A stretch of DNA of 64,000 bases from NCBI RefSeq assembly GCF_029815055.1, contig NZ_JAPPWA010000002.1:992001-1056000 (forward strand), in the 5' to 3' direction. Source of the DNA: Ignatzschineria sp. RMDPL8A. GTDB taxonomy: Bacteria; Pseudomonadota; Gammaproteobacteria; Cardiobacteriales; Wohlfahrtiimonadaceae. Numbering within the stretch: position 1 is the first letter of the stretch; each line of letters begins with the position of its first letter. The notes beneath the pieces were generated by a model. It was not told where the DNA came from. It did no database searches and was given only the letters and a program-made list of their open reading frames with translations. This document shows, piece by piece, positions 53,691-61,788 of this stretch. A program made the translations under genes and the position numbers.

Positions 53691-53841
53691 AGAGTTCCTT
53701 GTTTAAAGAGGTAGAGGGTAAAAATTAGGAGAAGTGATTTGAGCGTTAAAAGGAATGTGTTTGTCTATAAATGTAAAGAATTATAGAGAAGCGTCAGTAA
53801 TTACGGCCTTTGATTCACTTATTCCGCTTATTTTAGGCAAT
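53691..53841. other. Gap between ispE terminator and the broken gene
   Basis: About 150 bp, A+T-rich; presumably holds the promoter of the broken lipoprotein gene. No other gene or repeat seen. Confidence 0.5.
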
Positions 53842-53872
53842 AAAAACCCCGAAGTAGGGTGACTGTCGGGGT
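53842..53872 (-). terminator. Intrinsic terminator after ispE
   Basis: A 7-bp G+C-rich stem (53846-53852 and 53866-53872) followed by five T on the minus strand, 14 bp past ispE. Confidence 0.75.
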
Positions 53873-53885
53873 GGTATAAAATAGT

Positions 53886-54722
53886 TTAATTGAGCTCGTC
53901 AAGGAGCGGCGATTGATTTATCGCGTTAAAAGGGTGGAGTGTCCAGTCATTCTCGCTCGCCAGAGCCTTAATTTTCGTTAAGGTATCGGCATCTGGTTTC
54001 GCTATATATATAGAGGCGCCGGTTCCGGTAATAAATGGATCGGTATTCATCGCCGTTAATTGCTCCATATAGCGCTTCATTTTGGGGTAATGATGGAAAA
54101 TTGCCGATTCACAATCATTAATTTTGCGCGACTCATCAAAATAGATCCCCTCAAGGCGCGGATTGTGACGCGAGAGATGCTCGCTCTCAAAGACTTTGCG
54201 CGTACTAATGGGGATATTAGGCACAATGAGTAGCATCTCCTCTTCCGGGAGTGAAATCGGTTGTAGTTTCTCGCCGATTCCTTCTGCCCAGGCAGATTTC
54301 CCGTAGATAAAGATAGGGACATCGGCCCCAAGTTTTGCGCCAAGCTCGATCAATTTTTCGGTCGAGAGCTCAAGATCATAAAGATGATTGAGAACGAGTA
54401 GGGTCGTGGCTGCATTGGAACTCCCACCACCGACACCACCGCCCATAGGGAGATTTTTAATAAGATCGATCTCAAGGTGGAAGGTTTGTCCGCTCTCTTT
54501 TTCCAATAACACAATGGCGCGATAGATTAAATCCTCATCGAGTGAGAAATTATCATGAGGATAATGGAAAATCACGCCACCGTGGGCGCGTTTTTTAAAG
54601 CCGATCTGATCATTTAATGTGGTGAATTGGAAAATGGTCTGCAGATAGTGATAGCCATTAGCCTCGCGGCGTACCACTTTCAACATCCGATTAATTTTTG
54701 CAGGTGAGGAGTAGTATTTCAT
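53886..54722 (-). CDS. ispE: 4-diphosphocytidyl-2-C-methyl-D-erythritol kinase
   Basis: GHMP kinase of the MEP isoprenoid pathway. SPAKINRMLKVV at the N-terminus, the ATP-binding PMGGGVGGGSSNAATTLL (about 91-108) and ITGTGASIYIA at the C-terminus. Start at ATG 54722, whose A overlaps the lolB stop (TAATG), giving 278 residues; a second ATG five codons upstream is possible. Downstream of lolB and divergent to the tRNA-Gln-prs unit, the order seen in E. coli without hemA. Confidence 0.94.
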   Translation of the reverse strand: MKYYSSPAKINRMLKVVRREANGYHYLQTIFQFTTLNDQIGFKKRAHGGVIFHYPHDNFSLDEDLIYRAIVLLEKESGQTFHLEIDLIKNLPMGGGVGGGSSNAATTLLVLNHLYDLELSTEKLIELGAKLGADVPIFIYGKSAWAEGIGEKLQPISLPEEEMLLIVPNIPISTRKVFESEHLSRHNPRLEGIYFDESRKINDCESAIFHHYPKMKRYMEQLTAMNTDPFITGTGASIYIAKPDADTLTKIKALASENDWTLHPFNAINQSPLLDELN

Positions 54723-55297
54723 TATTGAATGATCCAACGTTCGATGAGAAGACGGAGGCGAATGTCATCGCCACGGGAGAGGGTCATGCGCTCAGGAAGG
54801 GTTAAGCCTGCCTTGCGAACCCACGATTGATATTCTACGTGCCAGCCCGCTTCGTTAAAAGAGCTAAGTCGCTTTTGTTTGTCATAGATTAATTCGGTGG
54901 CGCTATTTATATCGGCGGGTTTCCCTGAGAGCCACGCTTTGGTACCTGAAATGGGCCATTTAAAATCCGTTAATGCGTAAAAGAGCTCGTCGGGGGATTC
55001 GCCTTTATAGGTTTGTCCGTCCGTTGTGATCGATGTGACGACGGGGGTAATCTTAATATCGGTTTTTCCTTGGCCAAATGCGCCTTGAACGGTGATGTTC
55101 GTTTCATCTTGATCTTTTTGATCCCAAATAATGCTCACTTGACCATTAAATTCGGGGGATTTTACTGCCGATCGAGCGATCGCTTTATAGTGATTGGCCT
55201 CATTTAACGAGGTGTAATTAGTGGTTGCGCAAGATGCAAGAATAAAACCAGAAAAAATTAAGGGGACTAAACGACTGAATTTGATTGGGTTTGTCAT
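54722..55297 (-). CDS. lolB: Outer membrane lipoprotein receptor LolB
   Basis: Takes lipoproteins from LolA and inserts them into the outer membrane. Signal peptide with lipobox ILASC (C23), then FNGQVSIIWDQKDQDE, GQTYKGESPDEL and LPERMTLSRGDDIRLRLLIE, typical of the LolB beta-barrel half. 191 residues. Directly coupled to ispE. Identification rests on position as well as on the weakly conserved motifs. Confidence 0.85.
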   Translation of the reverse strand: MTNPIKFSRLVPLIFSGFILASCATTNYTSLNEANHYKAIARSAVKSPEFNGQVSIIWDQKDQDETNITVQGAFGQGKTDIKITPVVTSITTDGQTYKGESPDELFYALTDFKWPISGTKAWLSGKPADINSATELIYDKQKRLSSFNEAGWHVEYQSWVRKAGLTLPERMTLSRGDDIRLRLLIERWIIQ

Positions 55298-55425
55298 AGT
55301 TTATAGTAGTTGTATAAAAATTAATCTTGAAGAAAACAGAATTGATGGTATTATTTCACACGTCGGTTAGGAACGGCAAACGAAAAAGCCCTCCCCACTG
55401 GTTAATAATTAAACAGTAAATCGAC

Positions 55426-55453
55426 TAGACAAGCTGAAAATTATCTATATAAT
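55426..55453 (+). promoter_or_regulatory. Promoter for tRNA-Gln
   Basis: TAGACA at 55426-55431 and a perfect TATAAT at 55448-55453 are 16 bp apart, ending 14 bp before the tRNA. Confidence 0.65.
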
Positions 55454-55467
55454 AGATGTTCCTCAGA

Positions 55468-55542
55468 TGGGCTATAGCCAAGCGGTAAGGCAGCGGGTTT
55501 TGATCCCGCCATTCCCAGGTTCGAATCCTGGTAGCCCAGCCA
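55468..55542 (+). tRNA. tRNA-Gln (TTG)
   Basis: 75 nt: acceptor TGGGCTA/TAGCCCA, discriminator G and encoded CCA, anticodon loop TTTTGAT in stem GCGGG/CCCGC giving TTG, and T-arm CCAGGTTCGAATCCTGG. The weak U1-A72 pair is normal for tRNA-Gln. Confidence 0.96.
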
Positions 55543-55604
55543 ACTTTTTTAGGTATTGCGCCTGTAATTATTTTCTAACATATGATCTAAAATGAAAATG
55601 CCCC

Positions 55605-55633
55605 TTTACATGCCTCAGCAATGCCTATATTCT
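55605..55633 (+). promoter_or_regulatory. Possible promoter for prs
   Basis: TTTACA at 55605-55610 and TATTCT at 55628-55633 are 17 bp apart, 50 bp before the prs start. TATATT at 55626 is an alternative -10. Confidence 0.4.
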
Positions 55634-55683
55634 AATATACAATTCCCAACAATCTACAACAGAAACAAAAAGGAATCTTTGTC

Positions 55684-56640
55684 ATGAGCAAAGAGCAGAT
55701 GATGGTGTTTGCCGGAAACGCCAATCCTGAACTCGCTAAGAAAGTGGTCAAACATTTAGGGCTTGAGTTAGGGGATGCTACTGTCGGTCGTTTTTCTGAT
55801 GGGGAAGTAATGATCTCCATAAATGAGAATGTTCGCGGTAAGGATGTCTTTTTTATTCAGCCTACCTGTTATCCAACCAATGACAATATTATGGAATTAA
55901 TGGTAGCGTTAGATGCTATGCGTCGCGCGTCCGCTCGCAGAATTACTGCGGTTATCCCATATTTTGGCTACTCTCGTCAAGATCGTCGTCCACGTTCAGC
56001 GCGTGTTCCGATCTCTGCAAAAGTTGTGGCAAACATGCTCACAAGCGTTGGCTGTGACCGTGTTCTTACCATCGACCTTCACGCAGACCAAATCCAAGGA
56101 TTCTTTGAAATCCCCGTAGATAACATCTACGCATCTCCTGTAATCCATGAAGATATCATGGCGTGCGCGGGTGAAAATGTGGCCGTTGTGTCACCGGATG
56201 TTGGTGGTGTGCTTCGTGCGCGTGCAGTAGCAAAACAGATTCCAGGTGCTGATTTAGTGATTATCGATAAACGTCGTCCTGCGCCAAACGTAGCGGAAGT
56301 GATGAATATTATCGGTGATGTGAAAGGCAAAAACTGCATTATTGTTGATGACATTGTAGATACAGCGGGAACGCTTTCATCAGCCTCGAAAATCCTTAAA
56401 GAGAAGGGTGCAGCATCGGTTAAAGCATACTGTACTCATCCAATCTTCTCAGGAAAAGCAATTGAGAATATTGCTAATTCAGGATTAGATGAGATGGTGG
56501 TAACGGATACAATTCCATTACGAGATGCGGCAAGAGAGTGCCCGAAAATCCGTGTGATTTCAATCTCAAACATCATCGCTGAAACGATTGAACGTATTCA
56601 TAACGAAGAATCGGTCAGTACACTGTTCGCAAACGCGTAA
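55684..56640 (+). CDS. prs: Ribose-phosphate pyrophosphokinase
   Basis: Makes PRPP from ribose 5-phosphate and ATP for nucleotide, His and Trp synthesis. [47 protein letters not shown] (metal-binding His) and the PRPP loop [14 protein letters not shown] are clear. 318 residues, close to E. coli (315). AAAGGAA upstream of ATG 55684. Confidence 0.97.
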   Translation: MSKEQMMVFAGNANPELAKKVVKHLGLELGDATVGRFSDGEVMISINENVRGKDVFFIQPTCYPTNDNIMELMVALDAMRRASARRITAVIPYFGYSRQDRRPRSARVPISAKVVANMLTSVGCDRVLTIDLHADQIQGFFEIPVDNIYASPVIHEDIMACAGENVAVVSPDVGGVLRARAVAKQIPGADLVIIDKRRPAPNVAEVMNIIGDVKGKNCIIVDDIVDTAGTLSSASKILKEKGAASVKAYCTHPIFSGKAIENIANSGLDEMVVTDTIPLRDAARECPKIRVISISNIIAETIERIHNEESVSTLFANA

Positions 56641-56684
56641 TAAAGATGGGCTCAAACCCAACGAAATGTTTGTGATTAAGAGGG

Positions 56685-56714
56685 GAAGACGCTATATTGC
56701 GTCTTCTTTTGTTT
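56685..56714 (+). terminator. Intrinsic terminator after prs
   Basis: An 8-bp stem (56685-56692 and 56699-56706) followed by TTTTGTTT. Confidence 0.8.
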
Positions 56715-56734
56715 ATAACGATAGGAGATAAGAT

Positions 56735-57004
56735 ATGAGTCGCGAAGTTGAGTGCGTAAAGTTAAAAAAACGAGCAGCAGGCTTAGCTCGCTTACCTTAT
56801 CCAGGTGAGCTTGGTAAACGTATTTTTGAGCAAGTTTCACAAGAAGCGTGGAACGATTGGCTCCGTCATCAAACCATTTTAATTAATGAGTATCGTATCG
56901 ATCCTATGGATCCTCAAGCACGTGCATTTGTTGAGAAACAGATGGAAGAATTTTTCTTCGGAACGGGCGGCGATCTTCCGGATGAATTTGTCCCTGAAAA
57001 ATAA
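56735..57004 (+). CDS. yggX: Fe(2+)-trafficking protein YggX
   Basis: Small cytosolic protein linked to iron handling and protection of Fe-S clusters from oxidation. YPGELGKRIFEQVSQEAWNDWL and QTILINEYRIDP match the YggX family, 89 residues (E. coli 91). It normally carries one conserved Cys near position 7; here C7 in REVECVK. GATAGGAGATAAG is a strong ribosome site. It is not next to mutY. Confidence 0.94.
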   Translation: MSREVECVKLKKRAAGLARLPYPGELGKRIFEQVSQEAWNDWLRHQTILINEYRIDPMDPQARAFVEKQMEEFFFGTGGDLPDEFVPEK

Positions 57005-57028
57005 TTTCGTAAAAAGCCCTTAAAAGGC

Positions 57029-57057
57029 TTGACGATTGTCTGAAATAGCTTTAATGT
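57029..57057 (+). promoter_or_regulatory. Possible promoter of the leucine leader
   Basis: TTGACG at 57029-57034 and a weak TAATGT at 57052-57057 are 17 bp apart. If used, transcription would begin at about 57063-57065, at the leader peptide's own ATG. Confidence 0.4.
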
Positions 57058-57064
57058 AAAAGTT

Positions 57065-57115
57065 ATGAAGACAAAAATAGAAATCAACCAATTACTACGA
57101 CTTATCCTGCTGTAA
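57065..57115 (+). CDS. leuL: leu operon leader peptide
   Basis: A 16-codon frame, MKTKIEINQLLRLILL, with five Leu codons (TTA, CTA, CTT, CTG, CTG) plus one Arg and one Ile codon in its last seven sense codons. Ending directly in a terminator stem upstream of leuA, this is the hallmark of transcription attenuation by leucine. I see no ribosome binding site before the ATG. Different from the E. coli leader (four consecutive Leu codons). Confidence 0.75.
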   Translation: MKTKIEINQLLRLILL

Positions 57116-57144
57116 TTAGCACACTTTGCTAGTTACAGCTTTTT
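57109..57144 (+). terminator. Attenuator (intrinsic terminator) of leuA
   Basis: A 13-bp stem (57109-57121 and 57127-57139, one G-U pair, loop CACTT) followed by five T. The left arm includes the last Leu codon and stop of the leader. AATTAC at 57090-57095 can pair with GTAATT at 57112-57117 and compete with it. Confidence 0.85.
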
Positions 57145-57422
57145 ATTGGATTTAATTTAGTTGTTTTAATGGTTGGTTTTTTATTGTGAAAAAAATACAT
57201 ATAAGTAGAGTCTCTTTAACTCCCCCCCGATTTGATTACATTTTTCTAAAAGTCATTCGCTGGTTTGCCATTACGATGTGGCAGCGACTTAGGAGCGTTT
57301 TGTCTTAATTTTGCCGTAATAATAATTATGCAGAATTAAGGGTTAGGCGCTAACAAATATTTACACTAAAAATCCCCTAAGTAACGATACAGACGAATTT
57401 AAACCATACTGGAGAAAGAAAA
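57145..57422 (+). other. Long leader of leuA downstream of the attenuator
   Basis: 278 bp without a gene. It includes a run of seven C near 57224, a small TGCCA/TGGCA hairpin near 57270 and an 11-bp hairpin (57304-57314 and 57330-57340, one G-U pair) with no T-run. CTGGAGAAAG before ATG 57423 is the leuA ribosome site. A second promoter may lie here. Confidence 0.55.
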
Positions 57423-59114
57423 ATGATTAAGAATCCTCAAACCAAATACGAACGTTTCCAAGTCCCCAATTACAAAAACCGTACCTGGCCCGATAATGAG
57501 ATTGAAAAGGCACCACGCTGGTTAAGTTCTGACTTACGTGATGGAAATCAGTCGCTTGTTGAGCCGATGAGCGTTGAGCAAAAAATCCGGATGTTTGATC
57601 TTTTACTTGAGTGCGGATTTAAAGAGATTGAAGTCGGCTTCCCGTCAGCCTCAGATACTGAATTTAACTTTGTGCGTAAATTAATCGATGAAAATCGCAT
57701 TCCTGAGGATGTGACAATTCAAGTGTTAACTCAATCGCGCCAAGATTTGATTGAGCGCACCTTTGAAGCATTAAAAGGGTGTAAAACTGCGATTATTCAT
57801 AGCTATAACGCCACTTCGCCCACATTCCGCCGAGTCGTATTTAATATGGAGATGGATGAGGTGAAAGCGCTTGCGGTAAAAGGCGCGACATTAATTAAAG
57901 CGGAAGCGGAAAAATATCCTGAAACCGATTGGTTCTTTGAGTATTCGCCTGAGGTTTTCTGCGATACTGAGCTTCCTTTTGCGTTAGAGGTGTGTGAAGC
58001 GGTGATTGATGTTTACCAGCCAACGCCTGAAAAACCGCTTATTTTAAACTTACCAGCAACGATTGAAGTGGCAACACCGAACGTTTATGCTGACCAAATT
58101 GAGTGGTTCTGCGATCATATCTCATGCCGTGATTCGGTGGTGATTAGTGCGCACGTACATAATGACCGAGGCTGCGCGGTGGCGGCAACAGAGCTTGCTT
58201 TAATGGCGGGTGCTGACCGTGTTGAAGGTTGCTTATTTGGTCATGGTGAGCGTACGGGGAATGTGGATTTAGTCACCGTTGCGATGAATATGTACTCTCA
58301 AGGGATCGATCCTCAGCTTGATTTTAGCAAGATGAACACAATTGTTCGCGAGGTTGAGCACTGTACTGATATTAAAGTTCACCCGCGTCATCCGTATGCG
58401 GGAGAGCTTGTCTTTACCGCGTTCTCAGGCTCGCACCAAGATGCGATTCGTAAAGGCTTAGCAATTATGAAAGCTAATCCCGAGCAAAAATGGCGCGTTC
58501 CCTATTTACCAATTGACCCATTTGATGTTGGGCGTTCGTATGAGGCGGTGATTCGCGTTAATAGTCAGTCCGGAAAAGGTGGCGTTGCTTATCTTTTAGA
58601 AGAAGATCACGGCATTGAAATGCCCCGTCGTTTACAGATCGAATTTAGCCGAATTGCGCAATATCATGCCGATAGTGAAGGGGTGGAATTAACCTCACAA
58701 CGCATTTTCGATATCTTCGAGCGCGAATATTTTAAAGATTTAAATGATGTGGTCATTAAACAGCCGTTAGAGCTTAAAGAAGATGCCGATGGCAATGCCT
58801 GTGCCGATGTGACCTTCATTGTGCGAGGTGATAAAGAGGTGACAGCACACGGCCGCGGAAATGGTCCGATTGCGGCATTAGTAAGCGCATTAAACAGCGG
58901 CTTTAACAAAGGTGTGGACGTGATTGATTATAACGAACACGCACGCAGTACCGGGTCTGAAGCGGAAGCGGTGGCTTATGTTGAGATGCAGGTGGGTGCA
59001 AAAACGATCTTCGGTGCCGGCGCACACTCAAATACGTCGCGCTCATCGATTCAAGCAGTGATGTCAGCGTTTAACCGTGCGATCAAAAAAGGCTTAATCG
59101 AGCTTGATGCATAA
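57423..59114 (+). CDS. leuA: 2-isopropylmalate synthase (LeuA2 type)
   Basis: First committed step of leucine synthesis, condensing 2-oxoisovalerate and acetyl-CoA. LSSDLRDGNQSLVEPM (metal-binding Asp and RDGNQ), EVGFPSASDTEF, SAHVHNDRGCAVAATELA (metal His pair) and GCLFGHGERTGNVDLV are family motifs. At 563 residues, with the N-terminal YERFQVPNYKNRTWPDN, it belongs to the longer LeuA2/yeast-like class, not the 520-residue E. coli type. The C-terminal leucine-binding regulatory domain (about 440-563) is present. No leuBCD follows. Confidence 0.94.
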   Translation: MIKNPQTKYERFQVPNYKNRTWPDNEIEKAPRWLSSDLRDGNQSLVEPMSVEQKIRMFDLLLECGFKEIEVGFPSASDTEFNFVRKLIDENRIPEDVTIQVLTQSRQDLIERTFEALKGCKTAIIHSYNATSPTFRRVVFNMEMDEVKALAVKGATLIKAEAEKYPETDWFFEYSPEVFCDTELPFALEVCEAVIDVYQPTPEKPLILNLPATIEVATPNVYADQIEWFCDHISCRDSVVISAHVHNDRGCAVAATELALMAGADRVEGCLFGHGERTGNVDLVTVAMNMYSQGIDPQLDFSKMNTIVREVEHCTDIKVHPRHPYAGELVFTAFSGSHQDAIRKGLAIMKANPEQKWRVPYLPIDPFDVGRSYEAVIRVNSQSGKGGVAYLLEEDHGIEMPRRLQIEFSRIAQYHADSEGVELTSQRIFDIFEREYFKDLNDVVIKQPLELKEDADGNACADVTFIVRGDKEVTAHGRGNGPIAALVSALNSGFNKGVDVIDYNEHARSTGSEAEAVAYVEMQVGAKTIFGAGAHSNTSRSSIQAVMSAFNRAIKKGLIELDA

Positions 59115-59137
59115 CCCTATCTATCATTAGTATGATC

Positions 59138-59165
59138 AAAAAAGGCGTCTTCGGGCGCTTTTTTT
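59138..59165 (+). terminator. Intrinsic terminator after leuA (UUCG tetraloop)
   Basis: Stem GCGTC/GGCGC (59145-59149 and 59154-59158) closed by a TTCG tetraloop, flanked by an A-run and followed by seven T. Confidence 0.8.
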
Positions 59166-59191
59166 ATTGCCTTTAGGAATCGAAATAGAGC

Positions 59192-59219
59192 ATGACAAGC
59201 GAGATGGATTCGCTATAAT
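59192..59219 (+). promoter_or_regulatory. Promoter for the first secreted four-cysteine protein
   Basis: ATGACA at 59192-59197 and a perfect TATAAT at 59214-59219 are 16 bp apart, 40 bp before the start codon. Confidence 0.6.
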
Positions 59220-59258
59220 GACGTTACTTCGTTCATCAAACTATTAGGAGAGCGTATT

Positions 59259-59534
59259 ATGAAAAAACTATTAACCTTATCAGGCGTCGCGGCGGTAATG
59301 TTGTTTAGCGCAGCGCAGGCGGGATACAGTGATGAGTTCAAAGAGTCGTTTAAAAAAGAGTGCGAAAAAGGTGAATCAAAAGCCTATTGTGAGTGCGCAT
59401 TAACTGAATTTGAACAGCGTGTTGATGAAAAACGTCTCACAGAGTTTTATAAAGCGGAAGATCGTGCGAGCCAAGATAAACTCAACGATCTACTCAATAC
59501 GGTACAAACTCGTTGTACTGCAAAAGTTAAATAA
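59259..59534 (+). CDS. Small secreted four-cysteine protein, copy 1
   Basis: 91 residues with a Sec signal peptide (cleavage probably after AAQA, residue 21). The mature part is charged and helical with cysteines 35, 44, 46 and 86 in the pattern C-x8-C-x-C-x39-C; YSDEFKESF and AYCEC are key segments. Copy 2 downstream has the same pattern. Likely periplasmic with two disulfides; function unknown. Own promoter and TAGGAGAG ribosome site. Confidence 0.8.
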   Translation: MKKLLTLSGVAAVMLFSAAQAGYSDEFKESFKKECEKGESKAYCECALTEFEQRVDEKRLTEFYKAEDRASQDKLNDLLNTVQTRCTAKVK

Positions 59535-59670
59535 CGATAACAACTAGACCTATCAGACGATCGGCGTCATCTTGTGGTTTTAAAGAGTAAAATCATCAGA
59601 TGACGTTTTTATTTGTCACAGCAAATCAAAAAGGCGAATTAAGGAAGGTGAATCAATGAGGGGAGATTCA

Positions 59671-59991
59671 ATGAAACAGTTATTTAAATGGATTAGTGCG
59701 GTGATGGTAGGCGTATTATTGAGCAGCATATCGTTTGCACAAACGAAACATCCTGACTATTCTCCACAGATTAAAGAGAGCTTTTTGTCGGGATGTATTT
59801 TAGATCCAGAGCTCACCAATTATTGCCATTGCATCATTAATGATCTTCCCAATCACTTAAGTGAAAAGGCGTTTGGCCGGGCGAGTGAAGCGTTGATGCG
59901 CGGCGAGATGACAGCTGAAACTGAAGGCGTGGCGAAATCGATCAGTCGCTGCTTGCCAGAGGTGCCCGAAACGTTAATGCAGCCTCAATAA
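59671..59991 (+). CDS. Small secreted four-cysteine protein, copy 2
   Basis: 106 residues from ATG 59671 (an ATG at 59656 with its own ribosome site adds five residues, including an acidic one before the signal's basic end, so I prefer the later start). Signal peptide to about SFAQ (24). Cysteines 42, 52, 54 and 94 in C-x9-C-x-C-x39-C, and YSPQIKESF and NYCHC match copy 1. Clearly a diverged tandem paralogue. Function unknown. Confidence 0.75.
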   Translation: MKQLFKWISAVMVGVLLSSISFAQTKHPDYSPQIKESFLSGCILDPELTNYCHCIINDLPNHLSEKAFGRASEALMRGEMTAETEGVAKSISRCLPEVPETLMQPQ

Positions 59992-60045
59992 TGAGCGGGT
60001 AAGTGGTTGAAGTGATCTAAAAGCGCGGGATCGGCCCGAATTAAA

Positions 60046-60076
60046 TTGGGCAATGCGTGGCAAAAACTGCTAAAAT
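60046..60076 (+). promoter_or_regulatory. Possible promoter for metK
   Basis: TTGGGC at 60046-60051 and TGC-TAAAAT (60068-60076, an extended -10) with 19 bp spacing, 45 bp before the metK start. No MetJ box or recognisable SAM riboswitch is seen between 59992 and 60120. Confidence 0.4.
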
Positions 60077-60120
60077 TACCAATCATTTATTTCTAAGTAT
60101 TGTCAAATAAGAGAGTTAGA

Positions 60121-61323
60121 ATGAAATATCTTTTTACCTCGGAATCTGTCTCCGAAGGGCATCCTGATAAAGTTGCCGATCAGATTTCAGACGCGATATT
60201 AGATGCCATCCTTACCGAAGATAAAGACGCGCGCGTTGCGTGTGAAACCTTAATCAAAACGGGGGTTGCCATCATAGCAGGTGAAGTGACCACCTCTGCA
60301 TGGGTGGATCTTGAAGATCTCGTGCGCGGTGTGATTACCGATATCGGCTACAACTCATCGGCGGTAGGATTCGATGGGGATACCTGCGGGGTCTTAAATC
60401 TAATCGGTAAACAGAGTGTTGATATTGCTCAAGGGGTCGATCGTACGATTCCAGAAGAGCAGGGCGCGGGCGACCAAGGATTGATGTTTGGATTTGCCTC
60501 CAACGAAACCGATGTCTTAATGCCAGCACCGATTACTTATGCGCACCGTTTAATGGAGCGTCAAGCTGAGGTAAGAAAATCGAAACAACTCGCTTGGTTA
60601 CGCCCCGATGCGAAAAGTCAGGTCACCTTTGCGTATAACGAAGATGGCACGATTTCGCACATCGATGCGGTGGTATTATCAACGCAACATAGCCCTGAAG
60701 TAACGCAAAAAGATGTCAAAGAAGCGGTGATGGAACTCATCATTAAGAAAGTGCTTCCGGCGGAATGGCTCACTAAAGAGACGAAATATCACATCAACCC
60801 TACCGGGATTTTTGTGATCGGCGGACCTGTGGGCGACTGCGGTTTAACCGGCCGTAAAATTATTGTTGATACCTATGGCGGTATGGCTCGTCACGGCGGC
60901 GGTGCATTTTCTGGAAAAGATCCCTCGAAAGTGGACCGTTCTGCGGCGTATGCTGGCCGTTATGTGGCTAAAAATATTGTGGCAGCAGGGCTTGCTGACA
61001 AGTGTGAAATTCAAGTATCGTATGCGATTGGTGTGGCAGAGCCGACATCAATTTCCATTACGACTTTTGGAACGAATCATGTTCCAGAAGAGACGATCGA
61101 AGCGCTCGTGCGCAAACATTTTGACCTCCGTCCATACGGAATCACCAAAATGCTCGATCTTCTACACCCCATCTATCGCCCAACAGCGAGCTATGGTCAT
61201 TTCGGACGGGATCCTTACGAGGTGAACTACACCGGAAATGATGGCGTATTGCAACGTTGTATGGCATTTAGCTGGGAACAAACCGATAAGGCGGATCTAT
61301 TACGTGCCGAGGCGGGACTCTAA
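60121..61323 (+). CDS. metK: S-adenosylmethionine synthase
   Basis: Makes SAM from methionine and [57 protein letters not shown] and [21 protein letters not shown] are diagnostic. Start is ATG 60121 (400 residues); the frame runs to a TTG at 60100 but AAGAGAG fits the ATG. 16 residues longer than E. coli MetK. A weak 8-bp hairpin (61327-61347) follows with no strong T-run. Confidence 0.96.
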   Translation: MKYLFTSESVSEGHPDKVADQISDAILDAILTEDKDARVACETLIKTGVAIIAGEVTTSAWVDLEDLVRGVITDIGYNSSAVGFDGDTCGVLNLIGKQSVDIAQGVDRTIPEEQGAGDQGLMFGFASNETDVLMPAPITYAHRLMERQAEVRKSKQLAWLRPDAKSQVTFAYNEDGTISHIDAVVLSTQHSPEVTQKDVKEAVMELIIKKVLPAEWLTKETKYHINPTGIFVIGGPVGDCGLTGRKIIVDTYGGMARHGGGAFSGKDPSKVDRSAAYAGRYVAKNIVAAGLADKCEIQVSYAIGVAEPTSISITTFGTNHVPEETIEALVRKHFDLRPYGITKMLDLLHPIYRPTASYGHFGRDPYEVNYTGNDGVLQRCMAFSWEQTDKADLLRAEAGL

Positions 61324-61412
61324 TCGCCGTTTTTAGGATAAAAACGGTAAACTTTAGAGATAAATGAAAGGTATGGAGAAGGCTTTTTCTAAAGCACGCT
61401 CCGCCTTTTAAC

Positions 61413-61440
61413 TTGACTTTTTGACATAAAAAGCTAAAAT
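61413..61440 (+). promoter_or_regulatory. Promoter for rpmH
   Basis: TTGACT at 61413-61418 and TAAAAT at 61435-61440 are 16 bp apart. A second TTGACA at 61421 is too close to the -10 to be its partner. The dnaA gene and its promoter, usual here in gammaproteobacteria, are absent. Confidence 0.55.
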
Positions 61441-61531
61441 TAGCTGTTGTCTTATTGTGAATTATAGACTTTTGAGAAAAAGTAACCTGAAAAAAGTCTA
61501 GAGAAACGTTTAAATAGAAAGGAATTTAGGG

Positions 61532-61666
61532 ATGAAACGTACATTTCAACCAAGCATTATCAAAAGAAAACGTAACCACGGTTTCCGCGCACGTATGGCT
61601 ACTAAAGGTGGTCGTCAAGTGATTAATCGTCGTCGCGCTCGCGGTCGTGCTCGTTTATCTGCTTAA
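61532..61666 (+). CDS. rpmH: Large ribosomal subunit protein bL34
   Basis: 44-residue, very basic 50S protein, MKRTFQPS...[12 protein letters not shown]...[12 protein letters not shown], invariant in the family. ATG 61532 with GAAAGGAA upstream. A terminator/attenuator separates it from rnpA. Confidence 0.97.
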   Translation: MKRTFQPSIIKRKRNHGFRARMATKGGRQVINRRRARGRARLSA

Positions 61667-61711
61667 TTATCGATAGATTATTCGATATTTAACTCTATTA
61701 TTTAACTAAAG

Positions 61712-61751
61712 AGCGCTTGTTATGAAAATAATAGGCGCTTTTTTGTTTTTT
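61712..61751 (+). terminator. Terminator between rpmH and rnpA
   Basis: A 12-bp stem (61712-61723 and 61728-61739, including G-U pairs) closed by a GAAA tetraloop, followed by a T-rich run. It would lower rnpA transcription relative to rpmH. Confidence 0.8.
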
Positions 61752-61788
61752 TGTCTATCTCATTCTTGATAAATTCATTAGGTGCTCC

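Noticed and set aside
59992-60120. Possible SAM riboswitch or MetJ box before metK
   Set aside because: 129 bp with no AGACGTCT-like repeats and no recognisable SAM riboswitch core.
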